From contig OZ020254.1 of the NCBI GenBank assembly GCA_963971285.1, positions 1,984,001 to 2,048,000 of the forward strand: a stretch of DNA of 64,000 bases. Reading direction: 5' to 3'. Shown piece after piece: positions 12,101 to 22,545 of this stretch (position 1 is its first letter; every line of letters begins with the position of its first letter). The DNA comes from Astropecten irregularis. Taxonomy: Eukaryota > Echinodermata > Asteroidea > Paxillosida > Astropectinidae. The notes below the pieces were generated by a model, which saw only the letters and a list, made by a program, of their open reading frames with translations, was not told the DNA's origin and searched no databases. The position numbers and the translations under genes are program-made.

Positions 12101-15100
12101 AAATATAATTTGCTGTTATCGGCGTTATAAAGCTATTATATAGCTATCATATTGTATTCCGCTTATCAATAAAGTGATCCTCATTTTTGTCTCAGCAGTA
12201 TGTACGACCCTGACAAGAGTAATTTCATCGTCACACTGCGCATCTTTGATCTGCCCCATAGCCACAACGATGACATCGTATGCGGTCACATTGAGCTGGA
12301 CTTCAAAGTCGGCCCTCTGACACCCAACAAGGAACTTGTCTATAGGTCAGATGACTTTATTAGAATGTTGGTCTTTGTTTTACATGTAAATTGCTGTTGA
12401 AGCCTACGTTTTAGATTTGTTTAGGAAGAACTGTTTTTTTTTATGTAAATCGCCCAACACAATTGAATGCCCCAGAAGGCCACTCAAGGTGAGGGCTAAA
12501 ATAGAACAAGCAATCAATAAACGAACTGAGCTAAGTCAATTAAATGGTGTGTACAACTTTGGTAAAGGTAACAGAACAGCACTCACAATTTGTCTGATCC
12601 AGCATGTACATAAAATAATAACCTGTGAAAATTTGAGCTCAATCGGACATCCTGAGAAAATAGTCAAAACCCGACTCAATGTTTTTCTTATACTACATAA
12701 AGAAGGATTTTTTATCTTGCCAAGATCAAAAATGTTTTTGGTGTTTGGTCTTACTCTTTCTGGATAAAAACACCATTTCAGGTGGAAATGTTTTAACGAT
12801 ATTCTTTCTACCAGCATCATCTTCATACCCTGAAAGTTATACGTAAATCTGTGAACATTTGTGAACGTTTTGGTTTGTGTTTACGTTACGTTTAATAAAC
12901 CGAATGGTAAAGAAAATGTTCACGCAATTAGTAATAAATCTTTTGGCACCAGTTTATGTCTCCCTGATTGTCACCCAAGGAAGTTTTCTTTGAATATTTC
13001 ATTTTCCTCTTTTAATACCAGGTTTTCGACTAAACTGGACACTTCGAGATTTTTGTATACCAACGATAACGGATTCCAAACCATGAAACGCTCTTGGAAG
13101 CCCAACAAGCCGGAACCAATATCTCAGGTATATCCCTGTGTTTCATTTGGCTTCATTGGAGTACCGGTAATCCATAGCTAGTTGTTAGGAACGTCGAGAC
13201 AATACCAACAGTTGTTCTCAGAACCACACACTCTCACAGAAGAGATTACATGGTGTCACTGCAAACCTACCTTCTTTTAGTACTTCCACCATGCATAGCT
13301 TCAAGTCTTACATAGCTAGTTACCTTGAAATGTTGTCACATCTCTATGGAAACGGCTGCAGTCACTGGTTAGTGGCTGCCATAGGTTTGTGTGTGTAATT
13401 TGCAGTCGCAGCCAGAGATTTGGCTCACAGCCTTAATCTGTCTTTTTAAATATTATTTGAAGGGCTGCATACCCGTGGGTAATAGTAGTTTGTTTTACTT
13501 TTGCGGACCCTGAACCACACAATTACTGTCACTTGTCCTGGGGTTGATTTCAAGAAGCCCTACTATCAATCATAACTCGAGTTACGAAGGGTAACCCATC
13601 GTAGCGGGCCTATCCTATGCGGGTCTGCAATGCATCATAATTGCTACGATTGATAGTATTAGTTACGATGAGTTTGGTAAAATCGACCTCTGGTCATGTT
13701 CTTGAAGTTTCGTTCTCAGTCCCCACTGATGCTTATGGTTTTTTCCTGTCATTAATTGACTAGTTAATTGGATGTTTAGTTTATTAATGTTTGGTGATTT
13801 TTGCTTTTTGTGATGGACAAATAAATAAATAAATAATAATAATGATAATTCAATTTGCATAGAATTACTACCCACTGGTCAGCACGGCCTATGTTGAATC
13901 AGCCAAATCGGATGTCCGTTTGACAGTAATGGCTGAGAGGAGTCATGGCGTTGCCAGCCTCACTAGCGGTCAGATGGAGGTGAGTCTGAAGTCCATTCTC
14001 TCAGAAAGTCACCAAAGAAAATGTTTTAAAATGTATTATTGTTATCAACCAAACTAATGACCTGAAATATATTGGGTGTAAGGAGAGCATGACATTTCGA
14101 CCCTGGCAAGATCTTTTTCTAAGACTAGCTTTTGAGAAAGATCCTGATAGGATCGAAACATCAGACTCTTCTAACTCCAGCCATTTTTATTGCTGATTTT
14201 TTTACACCTATTCATTCTGCAAAATCTTCTTGGCACACTCCGTCCTCACCAGGTGATGCTGCTTCGTAGACTCATCACCAACTCTGGCTACGCCGACAAG
14301 AATAATCTGACCCTAGAGGAGCCTGATGTTGCCACGCCGACACTATGGCTGTTACTGGGCAACCGTACTCACTCAAGCAAGCTGCAGCGACGGGCGTGGC
14401 TTCAGCTGGAGAATCCGCCCATTGTTATGCCGGTCAACGTTAGCCAAGAGGCTTGGCATAAGATGAGGACAAACGACGACCCGTCGGTTAATAAAGGTCA
14501 GTTACCTTTTCTCTTTAAGAAATCCTTATAAGTAAATTATTGAAAAGTGAACAAAGGAATCAATTTATTGGAGCGGGATTCGAAACAGCGACGTCTGGAA
14601 TACCTCACTGGTTTGAATCCCACTCCAGTCCATTTTTCTTTGTTCACCTTTCAACGACTTAAAAATCCAGTCAGTTTCCCTTGTGTTTATTTGATGATTA
14701 TATTGATAACAAAACCGCATCCTCTTTGAGTGATCCCCCATGTACTGTTTCTCAAGTTTCAGCATTGCTTAGTGCTGGTCATATCTTAAATGATCCTCAG
14801 GATGTAGCGGTATGTAAGTGGTTTCATGGCTTCTTACTGCCAAACAAACAAAGATTATTGACTATTAGGGACACCACCAACATAGGGCTGGATAGCTCAG
14901 TTGGTTAGAGTGTAAGTATGATGTGATGAATTATCACATTCATTGTTTTGTGTAGGAGCTTTAAAACAACGAAAATCAATATTTTTGTGTACTGTTTCGT
15001 TGTAAGAGTAATCATCTGGATTCTTGGTTTTGTTTCCCAGAGCGCCTTCCCAGCACGATGGAATTGTTGCGTCTGTGGAAAAAGAACTTCATGCCTAACC

Positions 15101-18100
15101 CCTTACCCCCCCTTCTGGCTGATCTTCCTGACAACGTTCATCTCCTGACGCTCAAAACCCCTGGCTGGACGTACAACATGTCGCACGAGGATCACCTACA
15201 GAGCATCAAAACACGACGTAAGATTCTTCTTTCACTTTTATTTTTATTATTTAGGTCATTCTTTTTAGGGGAAATTATTCTATTATGCCGAAGGAGATAT
15301 TGCTGAATGTATGGAACACTCACAGGAATATGCCATCCCTGATCTGGGGGCCGATTTCACTAACGCTTTGCGATCATCGCAAAAGCCCAAAACCATCATG
15401 CGATGGATTTTCCATTAAGCAATGGATTTGGGTTTTAGCGATGATCGCAAAGCGTTAGTGCCCCAAGGTCGATTTCACCAAACTCATTGTTACATAATTA
15501 TCAATCCTAGGACTTGCAGCCCTACCAAGGATAATGATGGATTATCCTCTGTACCTCTGAAACTTGCCATGCTAGACTGGAGTAAGACTAGGTTAGTCCC
15601 AACAGGGATCAATAAGACACAGTGTGAAAAGGCTTGGAACGTCTTTGCATACATCTTTGTATATTTCAGGGTATCACATTGTATCAGCTGATTAAGTCTT
15701 AAATTAGCAACTGTCATTTTTGTTTGTGTTTTTAAAACTGACATCACCTATCCGTATCACTCTACTTGTCCTTTTTTTTTCTTCAGCTACCAAAAACTAA
15801 TCATAAAAAAAATCTATACAGACTTTAAGTTGTGTGTGTCAATACTAAAGTCCATTCACGCATTCCATGATAGCTATAAAACTAAATAGCCCCTCAGAGG
15901 ATTGGGCTCTGTTTCTACGGCAATGACGTTACCTGGTAACGGCTTTCCCCGGTAACCGGATCAACCCGACATGAGGTTTAATTGAGGGGGTCATTTACGG
16001 CATTTATTTGCGCAGGCATCTGTTCAAATTACCAGGTGTTTTTTTTTTTCGGATGTCAGTTTAAATAGCCAACAAAGATGTGATGTTTTGGAGAAAAATA
16101 CAACAAATTCGAATTTCCAAAGTGAATTTGGCAACTGGAATGGAGATATGTGAAGAGGGTGTCAAACTTTGGGCCTTTTTGAAATGGGGGCTCAGGCTCA
16201 GACTCCTGTTCCGTCATCCATATGCTGAAAATATAGGTTGTGGTTTTTCATATAAGCTGAAGCTCGGTTTTCCTTTTCAAACCAGAAAATCTACTTCCGA
16301 ACTGCAGCCAAAAACCAACCTCTATTTTGATACCCTTTTTTTTAGAATGGATGTACAAATTAGTGCCTGAGCCTGAGCCTCCGTTTCAAAAAGGGAACTG
16401 CATAGCAGCATAGGTAGCAAGTACATTAGGCACTAGCCTCTCACCAATGTGGCCCCGGTTCAATCCCGGCTTGGGTCATATGCGAGTAGAGTTGTGCGTT
16501 GGTTCTCTCCCTATGCTACAAGGGTTTTTCTCCAGGTTCTCCGGTTTTCCTCCCTCCACAAAAATCAAACACTTTTGTTCTCAGGATATGCTCCAAGATC
16601 ATATGTGGGTTGATTTGGCTGGCAGCCAAGGGCGCCGCTGTCAACTTGATCACATTGTAGTGGCATCCTTGGCAATTCATCACCCTAGCTGCCAGTAAGG
16701 ATGATTAGCCTCCCAAGTTATTATTAAAGTCGTGTGTGGTTTTTCTTGTTTTGGTAACCAGTGCGTAGTGGCATATATGACAGCAAGATGGAAGCCCCCA
16801 ATCTGAATAGGATTTTGCTTCGTCTTCAGCATCTGTATGAGAAAGACGAGCATCCTACACTCTCCAAACCTGTCACCATTGATCTGGATGTGAGTCACAA
16901 TACTAATACCCTTTCAACACTACAAAATCTTTGAGTTATCTCGGGGTTAAAAGCACCATTTTCACCTAGAGCTTGCTTGTAAGAACGAAGCGACCGGCCA
17001 CTCACGAAAAAGGCATTGTGGGACCAGCCAGCTCGCTTCAAAGGTCCGGCTGTGCGAGACCCTGCTTGTAGTGTGAACGCGCATGTGTTAACCTGGGTTA
17101 ACGAAACAAATGGGAACGGAACCCCAGGGTAAGAAAAATTTAACCCGGGGCAGCAAATCTAGGGGTTAAGCAGTTTGTAGTGTGAAAAGGGTATCACTTA
17201 ATTACTTACCAATTTAGTTTACTTACTCCCCTACTTACTTACCTTCCCCATGAAGCCAATTTCATGGAGCTGCTAAGCACAAAAATGTTCTTAGCACAAA
17301 AATGTCTTGCCCAATAAAACAAACCACTGTTAAAAATATCATTTAATATTCATGATCAGTCAACAACAGCCAAAGAACTATCACAAGCGATACACGACAC
17401 ATGGAAATCTGGTTGTTAACCCTGTTGTTATTAAGACAGAAATGTCATGCTTAGCAAATTTGTGTGCTAAGCAGCGCCGTGAAATTGGCCCCTGGTATGT
17501 AGAACAGCGGCAAAAGTCCTCCATTCCCGTTTGTCTTGGTACAGTTGTTGGATGGAACAACCAGCCAAACTTGCCCTTTTTTTTTGGCGGCCATCTTTAC
17601 TATATCCAAATATATCATCATCCTATTCTTTATAGTTTGTATCAAGATTCACATTTCAGATAGGTACAGATTATTGTACGACCCATTTCTCCATTGGTTT
17701 ATCTGGTAAAATTTGGACTGGTTCTTTTACGATAGAAATACCTGTCCCAACTGGGCACCGTAACCAGCGTGAATGAGAGAAGCCTGACTGGAATCTGGAA
17801 GGCTGACCAGGTCAAGCGCTGGACATGGAAAGTGAAAGAGGCCAAAGGGTCAAGCCGTGGTAACACTACCACCGAACAAGGTAACATTTTCCCTTTCTAT
17901 GTGAACGAAGTATTCTCATAAAAGAAAAACAACTAACTTTTGGACTTTTACTTATTGGGCAATTCCACATTACCTTTTAAGTGACTTTGACCTATTTTTC
18001 CTTGATCAATCATTCTTGAAAGACTCCAATTTAAAAATGTTTTATTGGAATCAGCAAGTATACCTCTAATGGTTCCTTGGAACGCATGCAAATACATTTA

Positions 18101-18697
18101 TGAGGTAACGTACGTTACAAAATGTCCCAAAACTGTGGAAAATGCTATTCAATACAGGTAAAATCTGCTGCAAACTGCTCATCGGCCAAAATGACCTGAA
18201 ATATATCAAATGCTTGGCATTAGGAGGGCCTGACGTGTTTCGATCCAAGCAGGATCTTTCTCAAAGGCTGAAATGCCTTATTGCTTAAATGTTTTAAGAA
18301 ATACTTTCATTTTTTATACGAGGTCAAATTGAAGAATGAAAAGCTAAGCCTTCAAAAACTAATATGTAGGTTCTTCTAACAAGAAGCCTATCTATATGCG
18401 ATGAAAGGTTTCAGCACTTATGGGTTTCCATTTGTTTGTAAATTTGTGTTAAGATCAAACTACATGCAAAAAGTTCGGAAAAAAATTCTTGCTTTAATTG
18501 TGGAAAACCCAGAACTCTTGCAGTGATAAGTCTTTACGATATATCGATTTGCTGCCCTCTTTGCAGAGATGAAAAGCACAGATTCGTATTCTTCTGGCAT
18601 CGGAGGGTCATCATCCGCACATAACATCACTCTAAATCCACAAGAAATCAAGACCTTCTTTGTTACTCTCGAGAAGAAACGTGCCGGAGACTTTTGA
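3140..18697 (+). CDS. MAN2B2: Lysosomal/epididymis-type alpha-mannosidase (GH38), 19 exons
   Basis: Exons: 3140-3337, 4307-4447, 5421-5532, 5712-6000, 6618-6795, 7351-7549, 8247-8440, 9256-9448, 10059-10198, 10847-11136, 11438-11629, 12196-12345, 13022-13127, 13863-13979, 14253-14496, 15041-15217, 16762-16889, 17736-17880, 18567-18697. All phases join into 1107 residues plus TGA; human MAN2B2 is about 1009. Residues 1-19 form a signal peptide ([19 protein letters not shown]). GH38 motifs: HSHMDVGW (H54, D58, zinc site), SWHVDPFG with the probable nucleophile D171, and QHHDGVTGT (H440, H441). The sequence follows MAN2B2 closely, for example [13 protein letters not shown]-like, SGFYWNG-like and LLWPWGCDKQFF stretches, rather than MAN2B1 or Golgi MAN2A. 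Known role of the family: trimming alpha-mannose from N-glycans in lysosome or secretion. The donor of exon 2 (AAG|gttatt) is weak but phase and homology support it. No frameshift or stop was found. Confidence 0.95.
3741..3762 (+). repeat. Poly(C) run in mannosidase intron 1
   Basis: Uninterrupted C homopolymer of about 20 bases. Length may be an assembly approximation. Confidence 0.85.
4502..4750 (+). mobile_element. SINE-B (tRNA-derived), partial, in intron 2
   Basis: Shares the head GCACTTGCCTCTCACCAATG and box-B-like GGGTTCGTTC with copies at 16404-16725 and 38745-39067, and ends with the same GCATTCTTTGCAATTCAGCA-type 3' region. Confidence 0.7.
5046..5345 (-). mobile_element. SINE-A (tRNA-derived) in intron 2
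   Basis: On the minus strand the head reads ATGGCCAAGTGGTC (box A) and GTGGGTTTGAAACTAG (box B), resembling a tRNA-Leu-type promoter. The body (TTGGGCAAGACGCTTTGTCA, CCAGGAGTAAATGGGTACC) matches the copy at 49793-50165. It ends 75 bases before exon 3. Confidence 0.8.
6028..6145 (-). mobile_element. SINE-C tRNA-like element with inverted second half, intron 4
   Basis: Minus strand carries GGATAGCTCAACTGGTAGAG and GGTTCGAATCCCACTCCAG, typical box A and box B. A second GGTTCGAATCCCGCTCCAG follows on the plus strand at about 6133, so the unit folds back on itself. Confidence 0.75.
6250..6395 (+). repeat. Interspersed repeat family 9 (GGAGGGCCTGAC...GATCCAAGCAGGATC)
   Basis: Shares AAACTGCTCATCAGCCAAAA, AATGACCT and GATCCAAGCAGGATCTTT with segments at 14040, 18165, 28840 and, inverted, 46690. 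Family identity unknown. Confidence 0.7.
6852..7197 (+). mobile_element. MITE family A, intron 5
   Basis: TTAAAGGTATCATACTTTGG at the left and AAGTATGATACTACCTTTAA at the right, with an internal imperfect CCTTTTAAAAGATC palindrome. Confidence 0.9.
7611..7846. repeat. Long near-perfect hairpin in intron 6
   Basis: Arms 7611-7710 and 7747-7846 are inverted repeats about 100 bases long with few mismatches, around a 36-base loop. The arms begin TAACTTATTGATTTC and end GAAATCAATAAGTTA. Confidence 0.9.
7888..8062. repeat. Foldback element family 3, intron 6
   Basis: Inverted arms about 7888-7937 and 8015-8062 (AAAGCCCAAATGCATTGCTA and its complement), with CACTAATGCTTTGCGATC inside. Related to 15350-15462. 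Confidence 0.85.
8518..8562 (+). repeat. Half of foldback family 2, intron 7
   Basis: GGTCGATTTCATAAAGCCCT followed by ATCGTAACTCGAGTT, matching the left arm of 27881-28021; the right arm is missing. Confidence 0.7.
11187..11285 (-). mobile_element. SINE-C copy, intron 10
   Basis: Minus strand: GGGTAGCTCAGTTGGTAAGA and GGTTCAAATCC-type box B, preceded by ACCAACATAGGGCTG as in the other C copies. Confidence 0.7.
11779..11996 (+). repeat. Interspersed repeat family 5, intron 11
   Basis: Runs from TTCATAGAGCTGCTTAAGC to GCTTAAGCAGTTCTATGAA, so its ends are inverted repeats. A second copy is at 56526-56720. Confidence 0.75.
12038..12098 (+). mobile_element. MITE family A right-end fragment
   Basis: TTGCCCATGAATTTGCATTT to AAGTATGATATTACCTTC, the last ~60 bases of family A. 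Confidence 0.75.
12537..12867 (-). mobile_element. MITE family B, intron 12
   Basis: CAATTTGTCTGATCCAGCAT, GAGCTCAATCGGACATCC and AAGTTATACGTAAATCTGTG in the order expected for reverse B. Ends are eroded. Confidence 0.8.
13541..13686 (+). repeat. Foldback family 2, intron 13
   Basis: Left arm TTGATTTCAAGAAGCCCTAC and right arm GATGAGTTTGGTAAAATCGA enclose AACTCGAGTTACGA and GCAATGCATCATAA. Confidence 0.8.
14040..14185 (+). repeat. Interspersed repeat family 9, intron 14
   Basis: AATGACCTGAAATATATTGG and TTGAGAAAGATCCTGATAGG-type sequence shared with the other family-9 copies. Confidence 0.6.
14556..14645 (-). mobile_element. SINE-C remnant, intron 15
   Basis: TGGAGCGGGATTCGAAACAG and, about 40 bases on, GGTTTGAATCCCACTCCAGT: the foldback box-B halves of SINE-C with the tRNA-like centre deleted. 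Confidence 0.6.
14865..14915 (+). mobile_element. SINE-C head fragment, intron 15
   Basis: GGGACACCACCAACATAGGG then GGATAGCTCAGTTGGTTAGA (box A); broken off before box B. Confidence 0.65.
15350..15462. repeat. Foldback family 3, intron 16
   Basis: CACTAACGCTTTGCGATCAT at the left and its complement ATGATCGCAAAGCGTTAGTG at the right. A family-2 half (GGTCGATTTCACCAAACTCA) follows at 15466-15515. Confidence 0.85.
16182..16400. repeat. Foldback family 6 (GGCTCAGGCTC ends), intron 16
   Basis: Opens with GGGGGCTCAGGCTCAGAC and closes with GTGCCTGAGCCTGAGCCTCC. Same unit at 20632-20866 and 37266-37526. Confidence 0.8.
16404..16725 (+). mobile_element. SINE-B, intron 16
   Basis: Box A-like GTAGCAAGTACATTAGGCAC, box B-like CGGTTCAATCCCGG, body with GGGTTTTTCTCCAGGTTCTC and ATATGTGGGTTGATTTGGCT, tail GGATGATTAGCCTCCCAAG then ATTATT. 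Confidence 0.8.
17263..17492. repeat. MITE-like family 4, uninterrupted copy, intron 17
   Basis: Inverted ends CCAATTTCATGGAGCTGCT and AGCAGCGCCGTGAAATTGG; internal CAGCCAAAGAACTATCACAA and ACATGGAAATCTGGTTG match the SINE-split copy at 49651-50273. Confidence 0.85.
18165..18275 (+). repeat. Interspersed repeat family 9, intron 18
   Basis: AAACTGCTCATCGGCCAAAA to CGATCCAAGCAGGATCTTTC, near-identical to the intron 4 copy. Confidence 0.75.
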
Positions 18698-19070
18698 GGT
18701 AGGTTTGAAGTTGCCATCATGGTAGTTACCTGATTTGTTTCGGTTGCAAATGCAAATTAAGACTGTTTATATATATGCATTGATTTATATATACTGTGTG
18801 GTGGTTTTGGTGAAGAGAGGTTGATAACGTTTTTTTTTTTATGTAGCACTAGTAGAAATAGAGGTATTATTTCTTTTGTTTGGGTTTTTGGGATATTAAT
18901 AATATACTGCCTAGCACTGTGATCCATCAACTCATATTAAGGGTAAATTGTTTTTCATAATTTTATTCAAAATTAGCTAAAAAGCTATTGTTATTGTTTT
19001 GTTGTAGTGTTTTGGACATGCTCCCCAGTCAAACTGTAGTATAGAACTGAAATTTGCCAAATATGGCAGA

Positions 19071-19076
19071 AATAAA
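19071..19076 (+). terminator. Poly(A) signal AATAAA of the mannosidase gene
   Basis: AATAAA lies about 375 bases after the TGA at 18695-18697, with no intervening gene. It gives a 3'UTR of ordinary length. Confidence 0.55.
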
Positions 19077-19336
19077 CTAAATTGAACTATACAGAATTTA
19101 GCTGTTCATGCATCGCTTGTACTGATTTGTCAACATTGCCGAAACAGTACTTGACAATTCTGGCTATTTACTTTTCATTTTCACCGTGTGCACCACATTT
19201 ATCAATAAGTCAACCCACCTGCATACCACGGTTTACCACATGTTTTTTCCCTGTGGTAAGTGTGGTATCCTGAATACCACAATACACCACAGTGTGGTTT
19301 GTGTGCTAATGCATGGTTTATGATCCACTTCTAACT

Positions 19337-19565
19337 GTGGAGACTGTGGTAATGTGTGGTACGCACCACTTGTCTTGCATGGTGGATGCAGAGGGTTAGG
19401 GTTAATATCCAGTCCCCCTGTGGAGACTGTGCTAATGTGTGGTAAGCAGCTCTTGTCGTGTGGGAAGTGCAGAGGGTTAGGGTTAATATCCAGTCCCCCT
19501 GTGGAGACTGTGGTAATGTGTGGTAAGCAGCTCTTGTCTTGTGGGAAGTGCAGAGAGCTAGGGTT
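19337..19565 (+). repeat. Tandem array, ~81-bp unit
   Basis: Units begin GTGGAGACTGTGGTAATGTG at 19337, 19420 and 19501 (spacing 83 and 81). Units carry GTGGTAAGCAGCTCTTGTC and GGGTTAGGGTTAATAT. A related degenerate stretch is at about 6463-6590. Confidence 0.9.
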
Positions 19566-20116
19566 AATGAATATTTCTGTAAATTTTCTGTTCTTCTGGA
19601 TGGCCACTTTTATTTTGGTCATCAGAAAAAGAACACATAAAGTTCAGACTTCAGAATCTGCATAATTATTTTCTGTAACGTTTCCCGTCTTAAAAAACAG
19701 TGTTGCTTGACGAATTGCCCATACTAATACCCCAATGCTTTATTGTTGAATCGGTACCAAACCAAAGTTTGGACAAAACGTGCCGAACCTTGCCCAACTC
19801 AGACCTATGACCTGACTTGCACAGCATTCTTAAAGGGAAATTCCCTTTATTAAGTCATATTTCATTGATATAACTCTTTGTTCGCATCTCCAACCAGGAG
19901 TAAATTGGATAACATACAGATATAATGTGTAAAGTGGTGTATGCAGCTCATGAATATTCATATCATTAAGTAGGTCATGTAAATAATTATGTTCTTTTAT
20001 TTGAAATAAGAGTTAGAATAGGCGTGTCCCAAAATTTGGGCTGGTTGCAGTTTTCTCCCCAAAGGGGTAATTTTTAACCTCACTAATTTTGCCAGTGAGG
20101 TGATCATAAACAAAGC

Positions 20117-20470
20117 TTAAAAGTAGTATTATACATTGGTAGCAAACCAAAACGGAAATTCTCACAGATTTACCTATAACTTACACAGTATAAAGATGGT
20201 GATGGTAGAAACATACCGTTAATATGTTTCTGTCTGAAATGCTGGATTTTAATATCCAGAAAAAGAGTCAAACCAATGACCAAAAACAATTATGATCTCA
20301 GGGAGATCAAAACTCCAGTGAATAGATTTGAATGTCTTTCATTATTTTCTTAAAAGGTGGGCACCATTTGTGACTGAATATTTCACAGATGAATGTTACT
20401 GTATCTTTGGTCATATTTTGCAACTGAAATTCTTTGGCAAAAGACAAAAGTTTGAAGTTATACCTGAAAC
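20117..20470 (+). mobile_element. MITE family A, degenerate
   Basis: TTAAAAGTAGTATTATACAT at the left, CACAGATTTACCTATAACTT and CACAGATGAATGTTACTGTA inside, weak right end. Confidence 0.8.
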
Positions 20471-20631
20471 AAGAGGAGGGCATTAGTGAATGGTGTGTCA
20501 TCAGTAAGTTGGTACCCTGCCCACAGTTGGAAGTCATGTACAAATCAAGTTGGTAACAGTGGAATGTCCATGGTGTGTACCAGTACATTAAACCTGCACA
20601 TGAGTAAAGCCAGTCTTAGACACTATGGACC

Positions 20632-20866
20632 TTTTCGAAATGGAGGCTCAGGCTCAGGCTCGGCTCTGTCATCCATATGCTGAAAATATACTGGCTCGTA
20701 GTTTTTCATCGGAGCTGAAGCTCTGTTTTGCCCTTCAAACCAGAGAATTAACTTTCGAACCGCAGCCAAAAGCCTCCTTTTTATACCCGTTATTTTAGAA
20801 TGGATTCACGAAATGATGCCGGAGCCTGAGCCTAAGCCTCCGTTTCAAAAAGGCCCTACGTACATC
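20632..20866. repeat. Foldback family 6
   Basis: GGAGGCTCAGGCTCAGGCTC at the left; GAGCCTGAGCCTAAGCCTCC at the right; internal ATCCATATGCTGAAAATATA as in 16182-16400. Confidence 0.85.
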
Positions 20867-21892
20867 AGACGCGGAGCTCCACTGTTCCCAAGATGTTAAA
20901 ATTTACTTGCACGTTTCCATCAAAGGTTTTCAACAAAATATACAGAGTTATCTCAAAAACAGAAGCAGTATTCTGACCGGCCAAATAGCTCAATGTCCAA
21001 CTCCAAGCTCTTAAAGAAAATATCACATTTCGTTTTACAAGAGCAAACATAACCGTTTATGTAACTCGAGAATGGTAGTTGTTCCCCAGTAAAAGAGGAG
21101 CTTGCTGATGATGTTCAACTTGAGAGCAAACGAAAAACTGCTTATTTTCCGAAATGTAATCCCCATTTCCATTTAATATTTAACTAAATGGTCAAAGTGC
21201 AGATTCCCAGCTTTTAAATTGTACCTCTAAACTACGAAATAAACCCTCCTTCATTATCAAGTTGTAGGCCTATATAATGTTACAAAATCCATGTTAGCTA
21301 AAAAAGTGCTTTGAGGCCTAGTTTGTTTTCTGTAGCTTACTTTAAACCATAAACTAAACTTTAAAAAGAAAAATCGTGTGTTAGGCCTAATTGATCTGTG
21401 CCTATTAAAAGAATTGATGGTAAATAGGTTGCACAGCAAAATGAACAAATATTGTGAGTCGCCAAGAAATTAGAATAGTTTTATATCAAAGGCAGTTTTG
21501 ATACAGATTTAGACCATATTATTGTAATATGTCCGGTAGTTTTTGCTTTAAAAGAGAACATTTTTGGAAGAAACTATAGCTAAAAGTCTTTCCAGCCTTC
21601 GTGAAAGTCAGAAGGGTCTTCTTATGTTTTAACGTTGGCATTCAAAATGCTCGATTTTGTTTTATATTAATACGTGACTAAAGTCCGAATTGTGTCCAAC
21701 TTTGTTGATTTATGTAAAAATGGCAAACATTAAATGGAGAAAAAAACATGTTGATTTGTTTCTATTGTTAATTGGTGGTCTATAAATGGTTGGAACAATT
21801 GAACCTTGCTTGGAATTGATTTAACCACGTTTCCAGTTGAAATCATTTACAATAGTGTCTGCTCACGTTTTGATAATTGCACTTTGTTTAAT

Positions 21893-22222
21893 GGCATGTA
21901 GGCCTACAACATTGGTAACAAACCCAAACAGAAATGTTCACAGATTTACGAATAACTTATAAGGTACGAAGATGATGGTGGTAGAAACATCGTTAAAATA
22001 TTTTCACCTGAAATGGTATATTTATACAGAGAGAGTAAAACCAAAAAACCAAAAACATGTTTGATCTTGGCAAGATCAAAAATCATTCTTTATGTTTTAA
22101 AAGAAAAATTTATTCGAGTTTTCGCTATTTTCTCGTGACTCAGATTATTTCATGTACATGCTGGATTAGACAAAGCGTGAGTGCTGTACTGTCACCTTTA
22201 CCAACGTTGTACAAACCCTTTA
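21893..22222 (+). mobile_element. MITE family B
   Basis: Starts near GTAGGCCTACAACATTGGTA and ends CAACGTTGTACAAACCCTTTAA, with the B-specific GTACATGCTGGATTAGACAA. Confidence 0.8.
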
Positions 22223-22254
22223 AGGCAAGTCAATAAAATTTAATGGTTGGGGTT

Positions 22255-22260
22255 TTATTT
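22255..22260 (-). terminator. Candidate poly(A) signal for the class A GPCR
   Basis: AATAAA on the minus strand, about 290 bases after the stop codon at 22546. It falls just outside a MITE. Confidence 0.35.
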
Positions 22261-22434
22261 TTATCGTCTATTCCAATTTTTCCAGTTTATGCAACTTGTT
22301 TCAGACAAAAGAAACCAAGTTTGAATGATGAATATTAAATTATTTTTGGTAATATGCAAATTAGGCTTGCCCTTCACCAACTTGGATGAGCACTGTATAC
22401 TGAGTCCTTGTGAGTGCACGTGAAAAAAATCGTG

Positions 22435-22500
22435 TGCTGGCTCAGGTGGGATTTGAACCCACGACCCAAGTTTAAATGTTTCACTGTACTAAGGGCCTGT
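22435..22500 (-). mobile_element. tRNA-like 3' half (SINE remnant)
   Basis: Minus strand contains GTGGGTTCAAATCCCAC (a T-arm with box B) followed by CTGAGCC. No intact cloverleaf 5' half is seen, so this is not called as a functional tRNA. Confidence 0.4.
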
Positions 22501-22545
22501 TTGTTTAACGCAAACGATGCCAGATTTATCCACGTCATATGCTGG

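Noticed and set aside
19337-19565. CRISPR-like array
   Set aside because: Units repeat in full without distinct spacers, there are only three, and the DNA is eukaryotic.
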